Part shown: positions 55,361-64,000 of the stretch, in pieces
How positions within the stretch are numbered: position 1 is the stretch's first letter
How the letters are laid out: each line of letters starts with the position of its first letter
Source: Asparagopsis taxiformis
Lineage: Eukaryota; Rhodophyta; Florideophyceae; Bonnemaisoniales; Bonnemaisoniaceae
Length of the DNA stretch: 64,000 nt
NCBI GenBank assembly: GCA_030407315.1
Contig: JALQPE010003048.1
Coordinates: 1 to 64,000 of the forward strand
Reading direction: 5' to 3'
Notes under the pieces: generated by a model
The model's input: the letters and a program-made list of their open reading frames with translations, nothing else
Database searches by the model: none
Told to the model about the DNA's origin: nothing
Position numbers and translations under genes: made by a program

Positions 55361-56335
55361 TACGAAATGCCAAGCCCGCCGGCAAAGACGTTGCCAACGG
55401 AACCGCGACGCACCACGACGCACTGCCGCGCACACGCAACGGCGTGAAACGTCAAACCAACTCACGCGCGAGTCGGCCTGACGTTTAACGAATTCTCCGT
55501 CCAGCTCATCGGAGCAAAAATTAAAAGTGGCACCGACGTGCTACGCGCGAAAGAGCTCGAACGCTCAACGATATGCGGTACCCGACGGGGTTAATCGCAC
55601 AGGGCGCGACGGCGGAAACGATTTCCGAGTTAGTTACAAAATGATAACGCCACTGGCCAACGTGAAGCGCGACGGCGCTAATGACGTCAATGGCTATACG
55701 AAATGCCAAGCCTGCCGGCAACCACGTCATCAACGGAACCGCAACGTACTGCGACTAATTGCTGCGTACACGCCACGGCGTAGAACGTCAAACCGACTCA
55801 CGTGCGAGTCGGTCTGACGTTCGATGAAATTTTCACCTAGCTCATCGGAGCAAATTAAAATTAGCACCGACGTGCTACGCGCTAAAGAGCTCGAATGCTC
55901 AACGGAATTCGACACCCGACGGGGTCATTCGAACGAGAAGCGACGGCGGAAACGATTTCCGAGTTAGTTACTAAATGATACGCACGCCAACGGGCTAAAC
56001 GATCGAGGTTAACGTACCACTCGCTGTGAAAAGCCGCCGCTACGCGCCGCCGCTTAGCCGAATAGTTACGATTTGTACGAACCTGCCAACGGGCACACGC
56101 CGCTGCGAACGCGGAAGACTAGCTACGAAAGCTCTACGACGCCCAACGGGGTAGACGCCACAACAAAAAATTGTGGGGAGGGGCTTAACGCTAACCCCTC
56201 CCCCGCTGCAGACGACCTGCCAAACGCGAATTACGAAGCTCAACGGAGCCATGCGATTACGCAAAGAAACAAGACGAAAGTTTACGAAAGCAACACGATG
56301 CTAAAGCCTACGTGGCCTACGAACTAACCTAGGAA
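55361..56335 (+). repeat. 3' non-coding region of gypsy 1, part 2: duplicated block and purine tract
   Basis: Two diverged tandem copies of a roughly 330-bp block (55370-55700 and 55700-56030, sharing AGCTCATCGGAGCAAA) are followed by TTGTGGGGAGGGG near 56171, a polypurine-tract candidate. However, it precedes the antisense gene, not an LTR. Confidence 0.55.
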
Positions 56336-56339
56336 CGAC

Positions 56340-58567
56340 CTAGTAGCGACGAGAACGCTTGCCCGCAGGGTCATACGGACCAGGGCCTTCGCCGCGGCTA
56401 TCGTGGCTGCGGCTGCGACTGGGCTGAACGAAGCCCGGCGCGTACGGATCGACGGTCTGCGTGACCACGGGGGCTCGCTCGCGACGCGACGCGGGGTCCC
56501 TGGCGTAAGGGTCCGCAGTCCCGTGACTGCGCGTATCCGAAGGGCGCGCCGAAGCGGGGTCGCGCGGCAGGTACGCCGCTGCGTGACCATACCCGACGGG
56601 GTCGCCGAGGCCGCCGCCACTCGCAAATGCGTAAGGATCGTTACGACCACCAACGGGCGGTGCGTAACCACGAGTCGCCGCGGCGAGACGTTCCGAAATC
56701 GCGCGCTCCGTTGCCAAGCGGGCAGTCAGGTCCAACGTCTGGGCTCTGAAATATTCGGCTGCGCGAGCCACGGACGTAATGAGGGAACGAATAACCCAGC
56801 CGCCCACACGAGGCGGAGCGGCCATCGACGTACCGAGAAGCCGACGGGCATCCTCATCGGAGACGCGGTCGTCCAGGCTCACGAACCGTGGCGCGCGCTC
56901 GGCCGGCGTGGCCACATCCGGACGACCGACGCGGGCAACGTTGCCCCCTCCCGTAGCCTCGCGTGGCACGATCTCTCGAGGATCCGACGCACGCGGCGCT
57001 TCGTTTTGATGGCCACGACGGCCAGAACGCGTCCCTCGGGGGCGCTCGTTGCCCCCGAGGCCACCGAAATAACCGGTACGATTGCCACGACGGCGTTCGG
57101 AACGGGAAGCGACCCGCGGCACGTAAGCCCCATCGCTACGCACGGAGACGAACTCCTGGTTATCGCCGCTTGCGTAATCGGGACGTATAACCCGATACTC
57201 CGGCCCCAACGCAAGGGCGCCGCGAGCCTCAGCCAACGCGCTGGTAACGGAGACGAACGTATCGGAACCGTCCACCGGGATTGCACGAAGCATCTCGTAG
57301 TCGGCCAGGAAGTCCAACGTGGACTCCGGCAGCAGGCACGCGCGCCCGAACACACGACGTTCCACGAACAGCGAGCATGCGAGCATCGCTGCGTGTTCGA
57401 TATCCACGGCCATGAGGAAACGTTCCTTCACGGGGGCAGGCGCGTCCTTCACGGCATCGGTAAAATAATGCACCACGCGTGGTAGCAATGTGGGCGATCC
57501 ACGAGGATACGGAAACTCCTCTACTACTTCCGGCAACGGCGGGAAGTAGAGCTCGCTCGGGACGACCCACGGAGCCGACGCGTGCGACACGCGGTAGTCG
57601 TCCGCGTTCACGTGACGGAGCGCGAAATGGTCGTCGTACGACACTACGCTCTTGGAGATGACGCTCAACGAAAGAGCAGTCTTCCATTCGGCACGTTGCC
57701 TTTCGGAAAGTGTCCGCGGACATACGAAGACGGACGCCACCGAGATGAACGGCGGTTCCTCGGGCGTCCCCTTCCACAGGAACGCGTCCATACGATCGAC
57801 GTAGATCGCGTCGTTGACGTCACGCAACCACGAGCGGTCGCAACGTATCGACGCCGGGATCTGGTAACGTTCCGATCCCGGTGGCCCGTTGGCGAAACGA
57901 CGCCCGGCTGCCCGCCCCCACGTATCCTCGGCGGAAAGCATGTAGTCGACAACCGCGCGGGCGTCCAGACGATCTTTTGCCAACGTGGCGAGATCGTCAT
58001 CCGTAATGCCCACGCGGGGCAACGCAGCCCACGCGTGGGTCAGGACGCCTACGTTGAGCGCCACCCCGCCACGTGAGGCGGTGCCGACTGTCCCAACGGG
58101 GTCACCACCCTCCGGCGAGGGATCCTGACGAGGAGAACGAGGCGAACCGTCACGACGAGGCACGCCGGTGCGGGCCGCCGCCACAGCACGACGCGAACGA
58201 GCGGCCGCTGCCATCGCGGCTACGCCCCTCGATGGGGCCGCGACATCCGGGATGATGGGTGACGAATTCCCCGAGTCGGACGCCGTTGCGTCATCATCAC
58301 GTGGGGCATCGGCCCTAGCAGCCTCGGCAGGCGTCACGGAAGCCACCAGGCGAGACGGAGCCATCGGGCGAGACGAAGAGGCGACGGCCTGAGGAGCAAC
58401 GGCTTCTCCCGCCCTAACGGATGGGGCGGGAGCGACGGACGCTTCCGTCGCTGGCGGCGCACCGGCTCCGACGAGGGAGGGAGCGCCCTGCGAAGGGTCC
58501 TCGCTCCACCTCCAGCAGAGCCGGCGGGCCGCGGAGTGTTAGCATCGGTACTACGAGTCGTAACCAT
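56340..58567 (-). CDS. Antisense ORF of gypsy 1, function unknown
   Basis: The main open frame is 58364-56340 (674 residues) and stays open upstream to a TAA near 58535. The likely start is ATG 58567 (MVTTRSTDANTPRPAG) in a neighbouring frame that would join by a one-base shift near 58500. The protein has a Pro/Ala-rich N-terminus, a central folded-looking part (about 110-360) and a tail with DPYA-type repeats and basic SRSRS segments. I do not recognise it. Some plant Tat/Athila elements carry antisense ORFs in this position, but those elements lack chromodomains. The plus strand has a 360-codon shadow frame. An alternative start at 58711 would add a hydrophobic helix (VALVVVLVALVVIIVYSV). 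Confidence 0.5.
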
Positions 58568-58734
58568 CGTGGTTACGCTGTACACGATAATTACGACGAG
58601 TGCAACGAGCACGACGACGAGAGCCACGCGGGCTAAACGAAAAAAGAGAACGAAATGAACGGAGGTAGCAGTACCCAGCGGGGGGAAGAGATAAGGGAGA
58701 ACGAAAGGCAACGGCCTGGATTACGATGGTGAGA

Positions 58735-59180
58735 GGAAGGGTGAGCGACGATCGCTATCACGTTAAGCCGCGGCTTAAATAACCTTCGGACGACCATTGT
58801 CGTAATGCCCGCTGGCAGATTCACGAAAGGGCCGCGGCCTACGCACTTATCGTGCTGAATTGAAGCACACCCGCGTGGTGGAATTGGACACTGCATTCGA
58901 TGCAGGGAAACGCCTAAGCGAGGCATTGACGAACGGTGCCAACGGGCGGGCCTCGATGATTACGAAAGAGCCGGAGCGCGCGCGTGCGCTCCGGCACCGT
59001 GGCGATTCGATCAGCCAACCGGGCCGTGTACGTTTAAACGAGATTTTTCGGGACAACTGCCACGTCCGCAGTTGTACCCGAAAAGGCGCCACGGCCCCGT
59101 GTCTCAGGCGCGTCCTGACGGGCCTCGCGTGTGTCGTACCGCCTGGCGGTCCTCGCCGATCGAGGCGTGTCGCTTCCCTA
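58735..59180 (+). repeat. LTR-like segment at the 3' end of gypsy 1, truncated
   Basis: From about 58855 to 59130 it aligns with 45340-45640 at roughly 75-80 percent. The match then ends and element 2 sequence begins, so the 3' LTR seems cut by the neighbouring insertion. 58735-58855 is unassigned. Confidence 0.5.
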
Positions 59181-59339
59181 TTGGGTACCCACTTAAGGGA
59201 TGTGCCAATCACAAGGCACCAGCCAACTGGCGTGTTTCCTATACTTGGGACAAGCTAAGGCTGACAAATAACCCTATCCGGGCCCATCGGCCCCGGCCAA
59301 GACCCCACAAGGGGCAAATTTCTAACTTAAGCTAACCAG

Positions 59340-59817
59340 CTGTACATTACAATGTAAGCCTAACTGGCAATAACCTCGCCGGTAGGCGAGTGCCGTTAAC
59401 TGGGCTCTGGTTGGTCAATAACTGGATATTTATTCCTAACCACTAACCCTAGCTTACAGTAGACTTAGTATAAAACCGCCACTGGAATAGCCAGTAGGCA
59501 CGGTTTCTAGAGTAACGTAAACTCAAGTGGAATTACGACCCATTGGAACAGTGTTCGCATACCTATTGTTCAACCCCTCTCCGGGAAAACCTTAGGGTTA
59601 GCCAACAGCTCGACGGATTACGTCACTCGCTCTATCCATACGCCTCTCGCGTGAGCACCCCTTTGTCGCACAACCCCCTCCGGGTAACGACACCTTCTCT
59701 CTTACGAGACTACCCGCTGGGTACCTATAAGGTTCATCTGCTCTACCACTTCCTCTACCGAGGCTCGGGACACCTGTCGGGTGGTTTGCCGCTCTAGCGG
59801 ATTTTCTACCTGCTACA
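59340..59817 (+). repeat. Candidate 5' LTR of gypsy 2
   Basis: It could begin at TGTACATTACAATGTAAG near 59340 and ends CTACA before the primer-binding-site candidate. A TATAAAA box lies at 59469-59475. The paired 3' LTR is outside the window, so the limits are tentative. Confidence 0.4.
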
Positions 59818-59818
59818 T

Positions 59819-59836
59819 TGGTCTCTCGACCTAGAA
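59819..59836 (+). promoter_or_regulatory. Primer binding site candidate, gypsy 2
   Basis: TGGTCTCTCGACCTAGAA, identical to 46795-46812 of element 1 while the surrounding sequence differs. Confidence 0.6.
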
Positions 59837-59893
59837 CCTTGTACCCTCGGGTAAGTCTCTTTGAGAGAAATTTTCCTTCGCATCATCTTCACG

Positions 59894-61819
59894 ATGCCTC
59901 GTAACCCTACAACGGGACCCTCTAGTGAGGACATAGCGCCTGTCAGCGACTTATCCGATTCGGATCTGATCGCCGAAGAAGGCGTGGTGATTAACACCCT
60001 GCAAGATCGGGCTGACCGAATCTTCAACGAACGGTTGGAAGAATTCAAGGCTGAATTCAGCATCGTCGTCGAGAAGACTGTTCAAGACCGCAGGGCGGAA
60101 ATCGTAGACGCTACGGTCGAAACCGTCATGGAACTGGTCGAGCCAAAGCTGATGGCCGCCAGCCGAGAAGCCACCCAAGATCGGGACGCCGAGTTCCTAG
60201 CGGAAACCTGGAATCAGGTCAAAGCCGAATTCGCTAAACGCGTATCCCTTTTGGAAACTCGTCTGGAGGAGCTTTCGATTCATGGCTTTAATGCCAGTCC
60301 ATTAGGACAACAGGAGTTTCCTGCTCGCCGCATCCGATCGGCTGATTTCCCTGACCCTACATCCGGTAGGGAGGAAGAAGAAGATCCCCGATTGGATCAA
60401 GTCGCAGAAGCAACCCGACATCTGTCCCACCGTGTCGACGCCCTCGCCGAATCACTATCCCAAACAGGGAATATCTCTCGCACGAGACAGCACACTCGTG
60501 CCACCGGATCTGCACCGGAAAACCCCTCGTGGGACGATGAAGAAGGACCTCTTGAGGAAGGCTTGGTGCCTTTGAAGGCCCGCGAACCCGCATTCGACCT
60601 AGTGGTCTCCTATCGGTACTACCGACTCAAGAACAAGTCCCTAACGACTGATATCCCAATGGGTAAATCAAGGAGCTTGTATAAGCTAACGGAGAAGATC
60701 CGTAATTTCAACGCGTCATTCACGCCGTTCGATGGTACGGAACCCATCGATATCCTCCGGTTCCTCGCGGAATTTCAAGATGCATGTGATTCATGCGGAG
60801 TCTCGGAGGGAGAAGCTACTAAGTTACTCAAGTATTTCCTAGAAGGAGAACCTCAAAGGTTTATCGCCGCCGAGGCGCGAAAGCGCAAGCTTCTCAACCA
60901 TCTGCATCAGCAGATCACTTGGCCGCAAGCCGTTAACGCCCTTCTGGCTCGCTACGCGACGGACAACGTCCTAGCGGACGCTTATGACGCGGTAACGCGT
61001 ATACGGCAAGGGCCGGAGGAGGATGAAGCTGCATACGCAGACAGACTGCAGGACGCTGCTCTCCTGTGTGCGAACGTCTTCTCGGAAAGAGACTTGGTCA
61101 ACTATTATCTCAAAGGCCTACGCCCAGAGGTTAAACACACTGTCAAGGCTACAATCGGCCGCTCCGGCGGGGAAGATTTTCTCGCTGTCCGTAACCTCGC
61201 TCAAGGACTCGGGGACTCTCTAAGAGCTTCGCTGCCCGCAAAGCCGAAGGCTTACCCTACCCGGGAAATTGCCGAACGCAAACGCAAGGCGATGCTCGCC
61301 ACCCTACCCGGGGAGCCGTCCGCAATACCGCGGACCCCACCGCCGACATTACCTTCCCCTACCGGGAACCCAATGGGCGCGCCAATGCAGGCCCCTACCC
61401 TAACGGGAGAACATCTTAAACTCGCTGAGAGTATGATCCCCGAAGGGGCTGTTACTTGGAGATGCTCTGGCTGTCGCCAACCAGGGCACGTGTTGTACAC
61501 TTGCCCTTACCTACCACCCTCAGTGGGAACTTACTTCGCCTTTGCGAACTACGCTTACCAGCAAGAACCGGAGCAGTTTATGCGCCGCGAACAGCGCCAG
61601 TCCAATCGGTTCAACCGAAAAAGGGATTACCCTAAAGCCGTGCTCCAACGGTCAAACCCTCCAACACGCATGGCTGCGTTCGCCGATGACGAAAATCATC
61701 CCAAATCGGGCCCTCTGAGGCGAGACGTTTTAGAACGTAACGGATCTTCCGTAACGGCTCAAGACGTTGCCGACGCCCTAGACACCACCGACGACTCCGA
61801 AACGTCGTCGGAAAACTAA
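59894..61819 (+). CDS. gag: Gag polyprotein, gypsy element 2
   Basis: The intact frame opens at ATG 59894 (MPRNPTTGPSSEDI), 641 residues; the frame is open slightly upstream without another ATG. It has an N-terminal acidic helical part (about 30-150) and a retrotransposon-gag domain near 235-450 with FLAEFQDACDSCGV and YADRLQDAALLCAN, the same helices as in element 1. A CCHC zinc knuckle, CSGCRQPGHVLYTC, lies near 522-535. It ends TAA, and that stop overlaps the next ORF's ATG as TAATG. The protein is clearly homologous to element 1 gag over the core but has a different N-terminus. Confidence 0.85.
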   Translation: MPRNPTTGPSSEDIAPVSDLSDSDLIAEEGVVINTLQDRADRIFNERLEEFKAEFSIVVEKTVQDRRAEIVDATVETVMELVEPKLMAASREATQDRDAEFLAETWNQVKAEFAKRVSLLETRLEELSIHGFNASPLGQQEFPARRIRSADFPDPTSGREEEEDPRLDQVAEATRHLSHRVDALAESLSQTGNISRTRQHTRATGSAPENPSWDDEEGPLEEGLVPLKAREPAFDLVVSYRYYRLKNKSLTTDIPMGKSRSLYKLTEKIRNFNASFTPFDGTEPIDILRFLAEFQDACDSCGVSEGEATKLLKYFLEGEPQRFIAAEARKRKLLNHLHQQITWPQAVNALLARYATDNVLADAYDAVTRIRQGPEEDEAAYADRLQDAALLCANVFSERDLVNYYLKGLRPEVKHTVKATIGRSGGEDFLAVRNLAQGLGDSLRASLPAKPKAYPTREIAERKRKAMLATLPGEPSAIPRTPPPTLPSPTGNPMGAPMQAPTLTGEHLKLAESMIPEGAVTWRCSGCRQPGHVLYTCPYLPPSVGTYFAFANYAYQQEPEQFMRREQRQSNRFNRKRDYPKAVLQRSNPPTRMAAFADDENHPKSGPLRRDVLERNGSSVTAQDVADALDTTDDSETSSEN

Positions 61820-62031
61820 TGACGGGGAGTGAGGTGTCGCACTCCCGTCAGGAGGTGGAGCGATTACGCTACTCGGTGGACATCTCACCACAACCACCTC
61901 CGCAGGAAAAGGCTGCAACTCCCTCTAGGGACCAAAGTCTTTCCCAGACACCAACCCCTTCGGGTCCCCCACAGGGACTCGAACACCAAGGCCGAAAGCC
62001 TCATGCCTGCTTAAGGCCGCCCATTACGTAG
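61819..62031 (+). CDS. Small ORF between gag and protease, gypsy 2
   Basis: 70 codons, Pro- and Gln-rich (DISPQPPPQEKAATPSRDQS). It begins in the TAATG overlap with gag and ends in TAG at 62029-62031, two bases before the protease ATG at 62034. Such tight stop-start pairs allow termination-reinitiation. Function unknown. Confidence 0.45.
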   Translation: MTGSEVSHSRQEVERLRYSVDISPQPPPQEKAATPSRDQSLSQTPTPSGPPQGLEHQGRKPHACLRPPIT

Positions 62032-62033
62032 TA

Positions 62034-62363
62034 ATGGGTTCCATCGGACTCGATCCGTCAGTTCTCACGCCTATGCGTATGGTAATGGACACCGGGTCCG
62101 GACCATCGGTCATCCATGAAAGGAGCTTACCCCACAATTGGGAACAATTCCAAGTCCCTACGGGGAAAGTTCCGCAACTGGCCGATGCTAACGGCAATCC
62201 TCTTCGGATAAAAGGCAAGATAATACTGTCATTACAGTTAGGCCACAAGTCCTTTGAGGAAGAATTCTTCGTCGCGCCTAAGTTGGCCGTACCCCTCATC
62301 ATGGGAACTGGGGCAATGAATACCCACGTAGACGCAATTAGGGTGCCGGGCCCAACGAATTGA
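62034..62363 (+). CDS. Aspartic protease, gypsy element 2
   Basis: 109 residues from ATG 62034. The active site is VMDTGSGPSVI, with the canonical DTGSG, and LAVPLIMGTGAM forms the second conserved block. It stops at 62361-62363, while homology to element 1 continues one frame on. Thus the protease-pol link needs a +1 shift just before the stop, or a base was lost here. Confidence 0.75.
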   Translation: MGSIGLDPSVLTPMRMVMDTGSGPSVIHERSLPHNWEQFQVPTGKVPQLADANGNPLRIKGKIILSLQLGHKSFEEEFFVAPKLAVPLIMGTGAMNTHVDAIRVPGPTN

Positions 62364-64000
62364 TATTCACGACGGCGGGTCGATAGCTATCCTAGTGATG
62401 TCGCCTACGCGTAAAACATCCCCCACCCTTTCGTGCTACGTGGATGCCGCGCGACCCTCTAATGGGATTAACTTAGACCGCCAGCCTCATGGCATTCGAT
62501 TGTCACAAAGTGTGAATATTCCTCCGCGGAGTCAAGTAACAACTACTGTTGTGTGTGCCGATGGTGGCTTGAGTATACTCACACCGAGAGATCGGATCCT
62601 TCACCGACATCGTGTCTCTATCCCGAATGGGGTTGCGAAAGTCATCCCGCGACAGGAATTCCTGACTATATTAACTAACTTCGGTACATCCGACAAGTAC
62701 CTCCCAAAAGGGACAATTATAGGCTATGCCCTTCGGGCACCCGAACGGCCAATGCGCCCCATGGCTCTCAGCCGCTCTAACCCTTCCTCCCAAGAGGCCT
62801 CCACTATGGTGACTACTCTCCATCAGGAGCAAGAGGGCGGGGCCACACAACCATCAAGTTGGAAGCAAGAAGTCTCTCTAGACCACCTTGGTCAACTCCC
62901 GTTGAGGGAACGCATCCTTAGCATGCTATCTCGACACGAGTCTATGTGGGATGGATCCCTCGGGGACATCCGCGCTACGGAACACCGAATCGATATTATC
63001 GAAGGAAGTAAGCCTCGACGGCAACAACCCTACCGGATGGGACCCGCTCGTCGAGAGATTGCCCGTAAGGAAATAACCAGCATGCTGGAAAAGGGAGTGA
63101 TCGAACCGTCGACCTCCGAGTGGGCTAGCCCAGTGGTACTTGTCCCGAAAAAGGATGGAAAACTACGCTTTTGCGTCGACTATAGAAGTCTTAACGACAT
63201 CACAGTCAATGATGTGTACCCCCTTCCAAGAATGGATGATTGTATCGACTCCCTTGGAGATGCCCAGGTGTTCACCACCTTGGATTGTAACTCTGGGTAC
63301 TGGCAGATCCCTGTTGCACAGGACGACCGTGATAAGACGGCATTCACCTCCCATTTCGGGACATATCGTTTCAAACGATTGCCTTTTGGCTTGAAGAATG
63401 CACCGGCAACGTTTCAGCGTGCCATCGACATTATTCTTAGCAGCGTTCGCTGGCAGACCTGTCTGATTTACTTAGACGATGTGATCGTATTCTCTCGGGA
63501 CGAGGCCGAACATCTCCACCATGTGGACCAAGTACTCTCCCTCCTACGGGAAGCAGGTGTCACCCTGAAGTTGACAAAGTGTCATTTCTTCGAAAAGAAG
63601 GTTGACTACCTGGGACATGTCGTGATGCCAGGAAAGCTAGCTGTTGCACAGAACGCCACTTCGGCTATCGCTGACGCGATCTTTCCGCAAACGCCTACGC
63701 AAATGCGATCCTTCCTCGGAAGCTGTGGCGTCTTTCGACGATTCATCAAAGGGTATGCCGCAATTGCGCACCCCTTGAACGAAATGCTGACCAAAGACAG
63801 CCTCCCTAAATTCGGGAAAGAACCTCCTACCGAGGACCAACGACGCGCGTTCAACGCTCTCAAGGAGGTCATGACCAAGCCGCCGATACTGGCTCTACCC
63901 AAGTTGGGTCAACCCTACACCGTGGATACGGACGCTTCCGCGTACCAAATAGGATGTGCTCTGCTTCAGCAGCAAGGGGAAGAGAATGATCTCAAGCCAA
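62359..64000 (+). CDS. pol: Pol (protease tail, RT, start of RNase H), gypsy element 2, partial at window end
   Basis: The frame is open without a stop from 62359 to the window end. An ATG at 62398-62400 is the first internal start. Reverse transcriptase: FCVDYRSLNDIT near 63170, FGLKNAPATFQR near 63390 and the catalytic YLDD near 63470. RNase H begins with VDTDASAYQIG near 63925. The sequence is about half identical to element 1 pol by eye, so these are two lineages of one clade. Integrase and any chromodomain lie beyond the window. Confidence 0.88.
   Translation, partial: MDIHDGGSIAILVMSPTRKTSPTLSCYVDAARPSNGINLDRQPHGIRLSQSVNIPPRSQVTTTVVCADGGLSILTPRDRILHRHRVSIPNGVAKVIPRQEFLTILTNFGTSDKYLPKGTIIGYALRAPERPMRPMALSRSNPSSQEASTMVTTLHQEQEGGATQPSSWKQEVSLDHLGQLPLRERILSMLSRHESMWDGSLGDIRATEHRIDIIEGSKPRRQQPYRMGPARREIARKEITSMLEKGVIEPSTSEWASPVVLVPKKDGKLRFCVDYRSLNDITVNDVYPLPRMDDCIDSLGDAQVFTTLDCNSGYWQIPVAQDDRDKTAFTSHFGTYRFKRLPFGLKNAPATFQRAIDIILSSVRWQTCLIYLDDVIVFSRDEAEHLHHVDQVLSLLREAGVTLKLTKCHFFEKKVDYLGHVVMPGKLAVAQNATSAIADAIFPQTPTQMRSFLGSCGVFRRFIKGYAAIAHPLNEMLTKDSLPKFGKEPPTEDQRRAFNALKEVMTKPPILALPKLGQPYTVDTDASAYQIGCALLQQQGEENDLKP

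Larger units (their letters stand above)
59200..64000 (+). mobile_element. Ty3/gypsy element 2, partial
   Basis: A different, less GC-biased gypsy element: LTR (ending about 59817), primer-binding-site candidate, gag, small ORF, protease, pol. It is cut by the window end within RNase H. The left border is uncertain (somewhere in 59180-59340). Confidence 0.75.

Noticed and set aside
56403..57485. 360-codon plus-strand ORF
   Set aside because: It overlaps the longer minus-strand frame and looks like a shadow in GC-rich DNA; the product is Arg-rich and patternless.

Overview
The window is eukaryotic, transposon-packed DNA. I see no intact housekeeping locus and no rRNA or tRNA gene. DNA transposons with CACTA-type ends, a transposase of the TNP2/KDZ/Plavaka style, a Harbinger-type transposase scrap and two Ty3/gypsy retroelements point to a nuclear genome. 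Intron-poor ORFs and this mix of elements would fit an algal or protist genome such as a florideophyte red alga, but that is inference and the species cannot be read from the sequence.

Layout. (1) 3-14597 and 28044-43321 are two copies of one CACTA-like family in inverted orientation. Both end in CACTACGGTGTTG with subterminal arrays of CAGTAAA/TTTACTG motifs. They mirror each other in blocks (sums of matched coordinates about 43324, 39930 and 42710), which makes a 43-kb quasi-palindrome broken by arm-specific insertions. Inside are a 37-bp palindrome family (21 good copies), a 35-bp minisatellite, and fragments of ordinary genes: transportin-3-like, a Sel1-repeat gene and an intact VTC1/DUF202-like gene. 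(2) The 13.4 kb between them holds a broken ParB-like gene (-), a 3.8-kb element with about 245-bp terminal inverted repeats and an AATT target duplication that carries a DNA methyltransferase fused to a partial SET domain, a coiled-coil gene (+) and a broken TNP2-like transposase (-). A GT-rich repeat (about 15195-16280) recurs almost identically at 43622-44735. (3) 44735-59170 is a Ty3/gypsy chromodomain element: LTR-like 5' region, gag, protease, pol and a long antisense gene. (4) About 59200-64000 is a second, distinct Ty3/gypsy element with gag, a small ORF, protease and a pol that runs off the window.

How the parts relate. The methyltransferase element sits in the shared upstream region of the divergent ParB-like and coiled-coil genes, so those two plus the transposase may have formed one older mobile unit. 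Most genes carry one to three breaks (in-frame stop or single frameshift), so they look recently decayed, or the sequence has isolated errors. The intact-looking proteins are the VTC1-like protein, the two gag proteins, gypsy-1 pol (1,182 codons open) and the visible part of gypsy-2 pol.
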